52,793 nucleotides of DNA from NCBI GenBank assembly GCA_018676675.1, contig JABHEG010000138.1, positions 1-52,793 of the forward strand. Reading direction: 5' to 3'. Both the position numbers and the translations under genes were made by a program. This stretch comes from Lentisphaerota bacterium (GTDB lineage Bacteria > Verrucomicrobiota > Lentisphaeria > Oligosphaerales > JABHEG01). The stretch's first letter is position 1, and each line of letters opens with the position of its first letter. Positions 25,604 to 33,402 of the stretch are shown here, piece after piece. The notes beneath the pieces are model-generated. The model worked only from the letters and a program-made list of their open reading frames with translations. It made no database searches and was not told the DNA's origin.

Positions 25604-27578
25604 TGCGTTGCCTCGTCTGAAGTTGCCTCTGGAAATGCCCCTCGTGTCTTCCGCTCGCCAGGCCGGTGACACGGTAGCCCTTACCCGGCAATCCCTCTCT
25701 CTCGACCTCGTCAAGGTTGACCGTCACCTCCACTCCTGATGAGAACGTGCTGCGCTGTACCATCATGTCCTCTGTCAGCAGTTCGTGTGACAGCATTTCG
25801 TCGTACATCACTGCGGCAGCAGGCTCGGACATGACCGCGTAGCTGTCCTGGATTTTGCGGCGCCACTTGGCATGGTCCCAAAGGTTCAGGAAGTACATCG
25901 GGGGGATGCCGCGCAGCAGATCACGCAAGACCTTGTCCTCGAAGGCCGTCCCATAGTTGGTGGTGTAATCGTCTCCCGCGCTGCAGAAAGGAACGAGTGC
26001 ATCGTGGAAGACCAGGTGGTAGAGAGGCACGGGGAACTTCTGCAGGAGCGGATGCGTGTAGGGTGCCACGCCTACGCCGTTGCTGTACTCCAGCACGGCA
26101 GCGTTCCACCAGCCGATGTGTTCGCCCCCAAAGATGAGCCCCAGGGAATGAAGGTACTCATAGAAGGCCATACGTGCTTCCCGATCCTGGGTGCGAGTCA
26201 GTGGATGATCAGGGTCGTAACACTCATCGGTGAAGCCGCCATTGATGCAGTCCACGTAGGCGGCCTCCAAGCCGAGCCTGGCGACGACCTCAGGCATGTG
26301 CTTTGCCAACAAGTCCACATACTGGCTTGAGCACGTGCGGCACCAGCGCCGGCCTGGACGCACGTTGCCGTCAGGCGTCTTCCACATCAGCTCCGGCATC
26401 CACAGGTTCGTCTCCTCGAGCTGAGCCGAAATATCGTTGTACAGGGTGAACAGGAAGCCATGGTCCCTGCACTTCCTGACCGCTTCAGCCAGGTCCTCGA
26501 CGGGGCCCGGTGCGGTGTCGAAGGGCAAGCATCCCGGGGGCTGAGTCGTGTAGGCTCCCCAGAAGTGTACGAAGGCACGCTCCAGCCCCATGGGCCCAGC
26601 CAGGTCGTCAATGACATCCTGAAGCTGCTTGTAGGTATGCTCAAAGCCGGGATAGCCCGGCGGCAGGTGTGGATAGCCGGCGTAGTAAGCCAGGTACGGC
26701 GCCCCGGCCAGACGCGCGATCTGCGGCCTGGCTTCCGCCTTCTCGCGCAGCGTGACCAGATGCCCCCGGGAGAGTGCTTCTCTGCGGTACGCTTTGGCCA
26801 TGCCGACGTAATCAAGCCCAGTCGCGAATTCGAAGCGCATGCGCCGCTCGTAGCCGAGAATCCCCTTCTGAGACAGCCACACCGGCCAGGCACAGGCGAT
26901 GTATGGGTAGGGAGACTGCTTCCCGGAGGCCTCAAAGGCATGCTGAAAATTGGAGTTGATCAGGTACTCGAGGTCGAAATCGTCGGTCGTTTCCAGAATG
27001 GCCGTGTAGCCCAGTCCGCCCTTCTGACCACCGTAAAAAGGCATGGTGGACATCGTTTCCCGTTTGCAGGACATGGCGCTGTGTCTGACATCTTCCCAGT
27101 GCCAGAAGTCGGTCGTCCCGAGCTGGGCCGGGCCAGTTGGGATAAGACAGCCTTCATGGCTGGGAACAGCCACATAGCCGATGTCTTTCCCGGTCTCGAG
27201 GTAGGGAGCGCGGAACGGGTATTGGACGGTTTCCAGCCGAGCGTTCTCCGGGAGCTCAACCGCGCGAACGGCCACGTGCAATACGGATCCATTCACCCCA
27301 AGCCATACTGTGACCCGCGTCTCCCCCCCCTTGCCGCGGCCAAGCATCACCAGCTCAACACCGTCAGTCTGGGCACGCCACTCGGTATTCCCCACACCAC
27401 CGACGTCCACTGTCTGCCGGCCGTGCCCCGGGGCTGTCATCTCCACTCGACAGGGAGTCCCCAGCCAGGGGTCAGGCTCCCAGCGACAGCCTGTTGCCTT
27501 CATGCTAACCGCAAACGTTCCCGTGTCGAAAATGTGCAGAGCAAGCGCACTGCTCTCCAGTGATACGACTTCGTTCAT
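25596..27578 (-). CDS. Cytoplasmic glycoside hydrolase-like TIM-barrel protein
   Basis: 660 residues from ATG 27578, with GAGGAAA about 6 nt upstream. There is no signal peptide, unlike the two genes upstream. Residues about 1-260 form a beta-sandwich (LHIFDTGTFAVSMKATGCRW, then RLETVQYPFRAPYLETGKDIGY). The rest is a barrel: AFVHFWGAYTTQPPG, FLFTLYNDISAQLEE, AAYVDCINGGFTDECYDP (a candidate catalytic Asp in a beta-strand end) and FGGEHIGWWN (a candidate acid Glu). The layout recalls DUF5696/DUF6259-type and GH101-like proteins, but I cannot assign a numbered family. It overlaps the PLP-enzyme gene by 8 nt. Likely role: hydrolysis of an imported oligosaccharide. Confidence 0.7.
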   Translation of the reverse strand: MNEVVSLESSALALHIFDTGTFAVSMKATGCRWEPDPWLGTPCRVEMTAPGHGRQTVDVGGVGNTEWRAQTDGVELVMLGRGKGGETRVTVWLGVNGSVLHVAVRAVELPENARLETVQYPFRAPYLETGKDIGYVAVPSHEGCLIPTGPAQLGTTDFWHWEDVRHSAMSCKRETMSTMPFYGGQKGGLGYTAILETTDDFDLEYLINSNFQHAFEASGKQSPYPYIACAWPVWLSQKGILGYERRMRFEFATGLDYVGMAKAYRREALSRGHLVTLREKAEARPQIARLAGAPYLAYYAGYPHLPPGYPGFEHTYKQLQDVIDDLAGPMGLERAFVHFWGAYTTQPPGCLPFDTAPGPVEDLAEAVRKCRDHGFLFTLYNDISAQLEETNLWMPELMWKTPDGNVRPGRRWCRTCSSQYVDLLAKHMPEVVARLGLEAAYVDCINGGFTDECYDPDHPLTRTQDREARMAFYEYLHSLGLIFGGEHIGWWNAAVLEYSNGVGVAPYTHPLLQKFPVPLYHLVFHDALVPFCSAGDDYTTNYGTAFEDKVLRDLLRGIPPMYFLNLWDHAKWRRKIQDSYAVMSEPAAAVMYDEMLSHELLTEDMMVQRSTFSSGVEVTVNLDEVEREGLPGKGYRVTGLASGRHEGHFQRQLQTRQRND

Positions 27579-27631
27579 GACATGTTTCCTCGCGTACTCG
27601 GGATCCGGAACGGGAGTGCCGACCGCAGAGC

Positions 27632-30046
27632 TCAATCGACGGGCTGCAACTCGATCCGGTCCGTATAGATGCCCTGCACGACTTCGCTGTTGTCCGCCGG
27701 AGCAACATAGACGAAGTCGCCTTTTCCCGGCACAAACTGACCAACGGTGACCCAGACGTACCGATCCGACGGCAAATCCGCCGCCACAAGGCTCTTCCGA
27801 ACCGGGTACGCCTTGGCGAGTGGGTTGTAGACACCGACAACACAGGCGCTGCCCTCAGTGCCCTGCTTCTCGAGGCGCTGCTTCAGACGCAGTGTGTATG
27901 TCTTGCCTTCGACAAGCTGGTCGGTTGGGATGACCCACTGCAGCGACCAGTCTTTCCGGCGGCCCGGTTGCCGGATGGTATAGCCGTTCCCCGCCAGGGG
28001 ATCCTGAACCACCGCAGCGGCATAGTCCCCGAGGTGCTTGGCCAGACGCAGCCCGAGATCATCGGCGAACACAGTCCCCGGCTTGTCCAGCGACACACGC
28101 AACTGCCCCGCCTGGGCTCGCCAACGCAGGAGTCGCTCTTCCACATCCCTCGGTCGTTCGCGCATGTGCGTTACGCCGAATTCCTTCAACAATGTCTCGA
28201 TCCGGCTGACATCGCCCAAATAGCGATCGACATCGTCTCTGTCCGCGGGGCCCAATTGCAGCCGCGCGTGCAGAACGCCGAGCTTCTCCCGTCTGACCCG
28301 GCGGCGCAATTCCTCGGAATCCGCGAGCTGCTCTGCGGCGGCGATCAACTGTGTCGCGGCCTCGACGAGTGGTCGCCCAATCGGGTCATCGTCGCTCCCC
28401 ATGGGATCGCGATGCATGCGCTCCCACGAGTCCCACAACAGCTGATTGTACGCCTGTAATGGTTCGGCAGCAGCCCCGAAGTAGCCGAAGGTGAAATCCC
28501 GGATCAGAGCCTCTACATCAAGCGACGGGTCCCAAAGCAGCTTCGACCAAACCCAGCACCTGAGCTTGGCTCGGCTCGCCCCCGCACTCTGATAGGCGCC
28601 CTGCAGCATTACGCCCTCCGCGCTGTTCGTTACGTAGGTCCGAATGTTCTCAGCGACCACCGCCAGATTGGGGCGTGGCTGCAGGTAGTTTCCGAAGCCC
28701 ACCGTGTAGTCCCAGATCGTGAGCTTTGCCCCGAGAGCGGCCCAGCCATGCATTGCGTCTGCCACGTCCTTGCTCTCGGACAGGAAACGGTAGGGATGAC
28801 GCCAGGCGTGCTGGTCGGTGCAGAAACGGATGAGCACATTGTCACGCGGCCGAATCGTCTTCGGCGGAGTATACGCATGACCGTAGGCCAAAGTGGTCAC
28901 ACGAACACGCGGGAATTCCTCGCGGATTGCGTCGGCCACTGCGTTCACGAAAGCCACCAGGGCTGCGGATGTCGCACCTTCTTTTTCGTTCAGTCTAGCG
29001 CAGGCCGAACAGGTGCAGTAGCCCGTTCGTCCGTCGTTCTCCGAAACACTGATCCACTCCGCGTGTGGCGCCTTCCGGAGTGCTTTGCGGACCTTATCAA
29101 CACTGATCTCCAGCACGGCGGGATTGGTGAGGCACAGCTGTCCCGGCCAGCTGTTGGGCTTGAAAGGCTTGCGTTTGCCTTCCCATTCCGCGAAGTACTC
29201 CGGATTCGTCGTGACATGCTCGCCGACCGGTACCAGACGCTCAAAGGTGTGCACAAAGAAGCCGTCAACGTAATCAGTGCTGCCGCCCCACGTCTCCGGG
29301 AGCCGAGCACCACGGAATCCGGAGTTGGTCCGGTTCCGCAAGGACCAGTCCCAGTCAAAGGCATCCCAGTAGTAGGGATCTCGGAGGGCCAGGGGAGGCA
29401 CATAAGCACGTAACACCGGGCGGACAACGAGCTCGTCCCGCTTGGGGATCATACAGTCCTGCTGCTTCCGCAATCGCTGGGCCGCGTACCAACGACATCC
29501 CAAATCCTCTTCAAGGAACGCGAAAACCGCATACAGAGGACCGCGTCGCGTTCCGCCAAACAGGAGCAGGTCTTCCCCGTCGACTGCGATCGCGTAGCCC
29601 TCTTCCCCGAGTTCAGACCTGCGTTCTGGGACGTGTGCACCGGCTAGCCGAGTGGTGCGCCCCACGCTGATCATCTTCCCAATGTCGGCAGATTCACCCT
29701 CCACCACAGTTGGCAGCGCAACGCCGTTCATCTCCTTGAGCCAATGCACAAGTTCCTCCGCCGCCTTCGTTTCCTGCGTCGTGGGCTGGGCCGGCACGAC
29801 AATGGTGTAATCGCTCTCCCCCTCGCTAACCAGCGTCAATTGCGGCCCCGGACGCCGAGGGCTGCGCCGCCCTGACCTGTGTTCTGCCTCGCTCGGGGTC
29901 GAAGCAGTGACGGTCGGCGCGAGCGCATTCCTCCAGTCGCCGTGCGCATCGAGCCCCGCAGACCACGGCTGGATCCCGAGCAGAGCTGCTACCCCAAACA
30001 CTGCGAGGCCGCGCGGGGGCCAGTTCGGGTGTGACGCACGATTCAT
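27632..30046 (-). CDS. Secreted DUF4838-domain protein with GH67-N-like and C-terminal beta-sandwich
   Basis: 804 residues from ATG 30046, with AAGGAG about 8 nt upstream. It overlaps the upstream gene by 4 nt (ATGA). A long N-terminal region contains a signal peptide (GLAVFGVAALLGIQPWSAG). Residues about 75-190 look like the alpha-glucuronidase N-terminal-like domain (TTQETKAAEELVHWLKEMNG, GGTRRGPLYAVFAFLEEDLGCRWY). The DUF4838 hallmark around 330-360 reads ISVSENDGRTGYCTCSACA: a CxCxxC group that may bind metal beside a probable active-site Asn-Asp. The C-terminal 150 residues form a beta-sandwich. DUF4838 proteins are abundant in PVC and Bacteroidetes glycan loci, presumably as glycosidases. 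It acts outside the cytoplasm; its activity is unknown. Confidence 0.85.
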   Translation of the reverse strand: MNRASHPNWPPRGLAVFGVAALLGIQPWSAGLDAHGDWRNALAPTVTASTPSEAEHRSGRRSPRRPGPQLTLVSEGESDYTIVVPAQPTTQETKAAEELVHWLKEMNGVALPTVVEGESADIGKMISVGRTTRLAGAHVPERRSELGEEGYAIAVDGEDLLLFGGTRRGPLYAVFAFLEEDLGCRWYAAQRLRKQQDCMIPKRDELVVRPVLRAYVPPLALRDPYYWDAFDWDWSLRNRTNSGFRGARLPETWGGSTDYVDGFFVHTFERLVPVGEHVTTNPEYFAEWEGKRKPFKPNSWPGQLCLTNPAVLEISVDKVRKALRKAPHAEWISVSENDGRTGYCTCSACARLNEKEGATSAALVAFVNAVADAIREEFPRVRVTTLAYGHAYTPPKTIRPRDNVLIRFCTDQHAWRHPYRFLSESKDVADAMHGWAALGAKLTIWDYTVGFGNYLQPRPNLAVVAENIRTYVTNSAEGVMLQGAYQSAGASRAKLRCWVWSKLLWDPSLDVEALIRDFTFGYFGAAAEPLQAYNQLLWDSWERMHRDPMGSDDDPIGRPLVEAATQLIAAAEQLADSEELRRRVRREKLGVLHARLQLGPADRDDVDRYLGDVSRIETLLKEFGVTHMRERPRDVEERLLRWRAQAGQLRVSLDKPGTVFADDLGLRLAKHLGDYAAAVVQDPLAGNGYTIRQPGRRKDWSLQWVIPTDQLVEGKTYTLRLKQRLEKQGTEGSACVVGVYNPLAKAYPVRKSLVAADLPSDRYVWVTVGQFVPGKGDFVYVAPADNSEVVQGIYTDRIELQPVD

Positions 30047-31443
30047 CTCAAACTCCTTCGCACCAACAGGCCACTGCCGGGGGGAAGACGCAGCTCAGCG
30101 CTGTTCGAGCCTGTGGCCGTCCACGTGGAAGTCGATGGATCAAACACCTCGAGAGGGCCCTGCCCGACGATCTTCCGCCGAGTAGGACTGAGGAACTCCT
30201 CGCGCCGTTCCTGGCCTCGCCCGCTGTAGGTGCGCGTGTTCAGATTGACCACCAGCGCGTGAGTCATAGTCGTGCCCTCTCCGAAGCAGCCGACAACGTA
30301 CCCCTCCACCGGAGTGGCGTAGTCTCGGTCGGCAACCGGGGGATCGAGGCGGAAAACTGCGTCGTCGGGCAGAGGCACCGTGCCTTCCGGCAACATACCC
30401 ACGTGATACGCGCCAATGGACACCATGGGACGGAGCTCGGTGGCGATGGCAACAAACTCCCGGTGGAGTTCACGGGCAACATAGTACAGAGATGTCGGAG
30501 GCCCGCCGAGAACAGCACGCCCCATCGACCGGGCAACATGAGGCTCACGGTATGTCCCCGCCGGGCTTATCATTCCACCGTCATGTCCCGGATAGCCGTA
30601 GACATACCACGAAATCCCCTGCGCCCCATAGGCCAGAGCCGTGTACGCCAGCCAGCGTAGTTCCTCACCAGTCGGGATCCGCATGTTGACCGTCCAGCTG
30701 CACGCCTGCAGAATCGCCATGAAAGGGATATCCGCAACCAGCGCTGCCTGGCGGATCTCAGCCAAGTTGAGAAAATACTGGTGCCCATCGCCCTTGACCG
30801 CGAAATGGTAGTGATCGTAGCTGAGAAGCTGTGGACGGAACGTCTTCACAAACTGATTCAGGTATTCTCGGTAGGCTTCCGGAGCCTCCCCGGTCGTCCC
30901 AAGCTGTTTGAGGCTCGCGTAGCTCGGATAGAGGTTCACAAACGCGAGGCGCGAGGGGTCTTTCTCATGCAGGTAGGCCTTCATGCGAGCCAGGTTCGGG
31001 AATGCCGCTGCGGTGGGTTCATCGAGAATGTGGTACGCGTAGAGCGCCGGGTGTTCCCGCACGCCCTCGACGATGGCGTCCAGCTCAGCTTTCTCCTCGG
31101 GGTCATCGAGAGCCATGGGCTTCTCTGGATCGCGTGGCACGCCTCCCAAACTCAAGATCCCCCGTAGACCGTGCCGACCGAGAACGTCGAGTTGGGCACG
31201 GAAATGCTCAAGGGCACCCACACCCTGGGCTGCGCCCCGCCTCGTCACCCAGACCAAGTTCCAACCGCCGGCCGCCATCTGTTCGGCGACGGCGTCGGTC
31301 ATCGGCATCGGACCGGCCCAGTACGTCACAATCGGCGCCCCCATCCTCCAAGGCCCAGTCGCCTCCTCTGCAGCGGTTCCGACCGAGCCCATGAGACATG
31401 CCATGATAGCTACTCCCAACCCAACTCTGTACCCCGTGTCCAT
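30043..31443 (-). CDS. Secreted clan GH-A-like glycosidase, first gene of the five-gene operon
   Basis: 466 residues from ATG 31443, with GGGAA upstream; a signal peptide lies at about residues 7-24 (VGLGVAIMACLMGSVGTAA). The domain is a TIM barrel: TDAVAEQMAAGGWNLVWV, HGLRGILSLGG, YAYHILDEPT (Asp141-Glu142, a likely acid/base at the end of strand 4) and LLSYDHYHF. GISWYVYGYP is on a later strand. The LDEP motif recurs in the CBM-linked glycosidase at 33403-35274. A C-terminal beta domain follows (ALVVNLNTRTYSGRGQ). The 879-bp repeat island lies directly upstream, so the promoter of the whole operon should be within about 150 bp of the start. The sugar specificity is unknown. Confidence 0.72.
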   Translation of the reverse strand: MDTGYRVGLGVAIMACLMGSVGTAAEEATGPWRMGAPIVTYWAGPMPMTDAVAEQMAAGGWNLVWVTRRGAAQGVGALEHFRAQLDVLGRHGLRGILSLGGVPRDPEKPMALDDPEEKAELDAIVEGVREHPALYAYHILDEPTAAAFPNLARMKAYLHEKDPSRLAFVNLYPSYASLKQLGTTGEAPEAYREYLNQFVKTFRPQLLSYDHYHFAVKGDGHQYFLNLAEIRQAALVADIPFMAILQACSWTVNMRIPTGEELRWLAYTALAYGAQGISWYVYGYPGHDGGMISPAGTYREPHVARSMGRAVLGGPPTSLYYVARELHREFVAIATELRPMVSIGAYHVGMLPEGTVPLPDDAVFRLDPPVADRDYATPVEGYVVGCFGEGTTMTHALVVNLNTRTYSGRGQERREEFLSPTRRKIVGQGPLEVFDPSTSTWTATGSNSAELRLPPGSGLLVRRSLR

Positions 31444-31585
31444 CGTCTGTTCCCGTTCCCAGTTCGGAGTGTATTCGCCCGTTTCTCTCATTCGGGCCAG
31501 GAACCCACATAGGCTGACCTCTCTGTGTGCTCAGAATAGTTCATCTTCCGCAGAAAGCACACAGCTGTGAGTAGGCGTAGCCATG

Positions 31586-31708
31586 CCTCAGTTACGTGGG
31601 GGGAGAACTCCAAGATGGCTCGACGGAGTCTCTCCCTCCAGGGATCCGCTGGGCCATCTGTGTCCGATGGAGGGAGAGACTCCGTCGAGCCGCCTCACAT
31701 GACTGAGG
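31586..31708. repeat. MITE-like hairpin element, copy 1
   Basis: A perfect 24-bp inverted repeat (31617-31640 against 31668-31691; arm core GACGGAGTCTCTCCCTCCA) surrounds a 27-nt loop. It is nested in an outer imperfect pair CCTCAGTTACGTG/CACATGACTGAGG at the ends. A second copy, matching at roughly nine of ten positions, lies at 40864-40986. The boundaries are set by where the two copies stop matching and by the outer repeats. It encodes nothing. The size and nested terminal repeats fit a miniature inverted-repeat element or large REP/BIME-type unit. Confidence 0.8.
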
Positions 31709-31864
31709 GTTACCAGACATCCCCGGGACGCCGACGGAGATGAGAAGATCGCGGAAACACCGCTTCGCTGGCGGTTTGAGGATGGTTGGCAGGCACACGA
31801 ATGAACCGCAGCGCCCAGCCATGGGGGCGGCGCGAGGGATGATTCCCCTGAGCAAAGCAGGAAG

Positions 31865-32041
31865 AACGGCACACCGCTGCGCTGAGTGCCTTACTACAAA
31901 CGCCTCTATACTGGCGACATAACTCGTTTGTAGTTAGCAACGTAGGCCTTGCCGGAGTTGCGTTACCCCAACGGCACACCGCTGCGCTGAGTGCCTTACT
32001 ACAAACGCCTCTATACTGGCGACATAACTCGTTCGTAGTTA
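31865..32041. repeat. Direct repeat, two 72-bp units with 105-bp period
   Basis: Units 31865-31936 and 31970-32041 are identical except for one T/C difference near the end. Each begins AACGGCACACCGCTGCGC. Each contains a GGCAC...GTGCC stem and then arms ACTACAAACG and CGTTTGTAGT (CGTTCGTAGT in unit 2), so it can fold into two hairpins. The 33-bp spacer between units is not repeated. The reverse strand reads an open frame through both units (TNELCRQYRGVCSK twice), which I regard as a by-product. Confidence 0.85.
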
Positions 32042-32186
32042 CGTGTCCTCCAGAACGGAAGAGCATCGGCAGAGTTGGCGCTCGGCTGGAAGCCGGATGC
32101 GGAATCCGTCACCATCCCGAAGGGATAGAGGCCGACCTCTGTCGGCAGCGAAGCGTCAATCTCCCCGGGGTTGTCTTGCTCCGTAA

Positions 32187-32218
32187 CTCCGTGTCCTCTA
32201 GCAAAGCGGGTGGTGAAA
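32187..32218 (+). repeat. Short dispersed repeat, CTCCGTGTC...GCGGGTGGTGAAA, copy 1
   Basis: CTCCGTGTCCTCTAGCAAAG followed by CGGGTGGTGAAA. A second copy at 51946-51976 differs by a few bases and one deletion. That second copy lies where a response-regulator gene loses its homology. Confidence 0.65.
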
Positions 32219-32309
32219 CGCATTCCGGAAGAGATATTTTGGCAACAAATCGAGCGAGAGGGACGCTCGAGATCTCGCCCCCTCATCGTGACATTAGGCA
32301 ACTGTGAGA

Positions 32310-32315
32310 AAGGAG
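32310..32315 (+). promoter_or_regulatory. Ribosome binding site that fixes the SDR start
   Basis: AAGGAG lies exactly 7 nt before the ATC codon at 32323. No ATG, GTG or TTG exists in frame between the upstream TGA stop (32305-32307) and GTG 32374, which lies inside the nucleotide-binding motif. The site therefore points to ATC as the initiation position. Confidence 0.6.
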
Positions 32316-32322
32316 ACCCCCT

Positions 32323-33192
32323 ATCAAAGACTTTACGGACAAGGTTGCTGTCATTACTGGCGCAGGTCGTGGAGTGGGTCGCGGAATTGCGACCCACTGT
32401 GCCCAAAAGGGGATGAGACTTGTCCTGGCAGACATCCAGTTGCACTCACTGGCAAGAACCGAGGCTGATTTACAGGCTTTGGGTGCGGAGGTGCTGACTG
32501 CGCAAACGGATGTCTCGCGGTTAGAGGAAGTGGAGAACCTGGCCAACAAGAGCTACGAGACGTTTGGGGCTGTCGATCTTCTGGTGAATAATGCCGGAGT
32601 AGCTTCAGCAACATCAACCGTTCTGGAGAGTAGTTTGGATGACTGGCATTGGGTGATGGGTGTCAATTTCTACGGCATGCTTCACGGGATACGGACGTTT
32701 GTGCCACGCATGATCGAGCAGAACACAGCCGGACACATCGTGAATGTCGCATCGCTGGGAGGAGTCGTTGAGGCCGTTGATCTATATCATGTGTCAAAGC
32801 ATGCTGCTGTCGCCCTCACAGAGACCCTCTATCATGAACTGGCCGACAGTGCTCCGCAGCTCAAAGTATCCGCTTTCATGCCCGGGCTAATCAATACAGG
32901 GCTATACCTGGCAGAGGAGTCGCGACCGTCACGATTCAGCAACAGCGTAACCCCATCGGGTAGCAATAGCGCCGAGATGAGAGAGTTCTTTAACACGTAT
33001 GGCTTCCCTGTTGACGCAGCAGTCCAAGTTCTGTTTGAGGGGCTGGCGCAAGAGAAGCTTTACATCGGTCCCAAGGCGTTTCAGAGGCAATCCCCAAGAA
33101 TCCTGGATGTCATTCAGAATCGTGCAGAAAATATCGTCAAGGAGCTTAATCCAAAGCATCCTCGGGATATTGGTCCAGTGAACCCGGTATAA
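32323..33192 (+). CDS. Short-chain dehydrogenase/reductase with apparent ATC start
   Basis: 289 residues if initiated at ATC 32323. The sequence then opens (M)KDFTDKVAVITGAGRGVGRG, an ideal SDR N-terminus with TGxxxGxG at residues 12-19. NNAG, Ser144 and the YxxxK pair (Tyr155, Lys159, in LYHVSKHA) complete the classical active site. Starting at the first standard codon, GTG 32374, would delete the cofactor-binding glycine motif. The options are true ATC initiation (rare but known), a point mutation of ATG that lowers or abolishes expression, or a sequencing error. SDRs reduce or oxidise alcohol/carbonyl groups with NAD(P)H. Base composition is lower in GC than neighbouring CAZyme genes, hinting at a different history. 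It is cytoplasmic and monocistronic. Confidence 0.82.
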   Translation: MKDFTDKVAVITGAGRGVGRGIATHCAQKGMRLVLADIQLHSLARTEADLQALGAEVLTAQTDVSRLEEVENLANKSYETFGAVDLLVNNAGVASATSTVLESSLDDWHWVMGVNFYGMLHGIRTFVPRMIEQNTAGHIVNVASLGGVVEAVDLYHVSKHAAVALTETLYHELADSAPQLKVSAFMPGLINTGLYLAEESRPSRFSNSVTPSGSNSAEMREFFNTYGFPVDAAVQVLFEGLAQEKLYIGPKAFQRQSPRILDVIQNRAENIVKELNPKHPRDIGPVNPV

Positions 33193-33402
33193 ATGCCTGA
33201 CAATCGGCTGGTTCGGACGCTCGTACCTCGCACCGCACGGCCGTACGTTCGCAGAAAGACTCTGACCGAGATTCGCGTGAAATCACAATGGCGGCAGCAG
33301 CAGGACGGATGGACCGCAACATGCTTGCAGTTCGGGTACTCGTGAGTACGGTTCAGAGACTACTATCTGTGTCTCCTAACGTCTCGACCGGGAGTGTCTC
33401 CC

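Larger units (their letters stand above)
31444..32322. other. Gene-free repeat island
   Basis: Between the divergent glycosidase operon (-) and the SDR gene (+) there are 879 bp with no convincing gene. It holds a 123-bp hairpin element (31586-31708), a 105-bp-period direct repeat (31865-32041), a GCCGAC/GTCGGC stem-loop (32131-32146) and a short dispersed repeat (32187-32218). Open frames here simply read through the repeats. Promoters for both flanking genes must be near the ends. Confidence 0.7.

Noticed and set aside
31865..32041. Integron attC sites or CRISPR repeats
   Set aside because: Only two units, unit and spacer lengths do not fit CRISPR, and the RYYYAAC/GTTRRRY core pair of attC is not present in the right arrangement.
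31710..32066. 118-codon minus-strand frame with a repeated TNELCRQYRG peptide
   Set aside because: The repetition comes from the 105-bp-period DNA repeat; there is no ribosome binding site and a one-base change gives no sign of coding constraint.
32070..32120. Sequence GGCTGGAAGCCGGATGCGGA reminiscent of group II intron ends
   Set aside because: No domain V hairpin or reverse transcriptase follows, so the resemblance is too short to support an intron.
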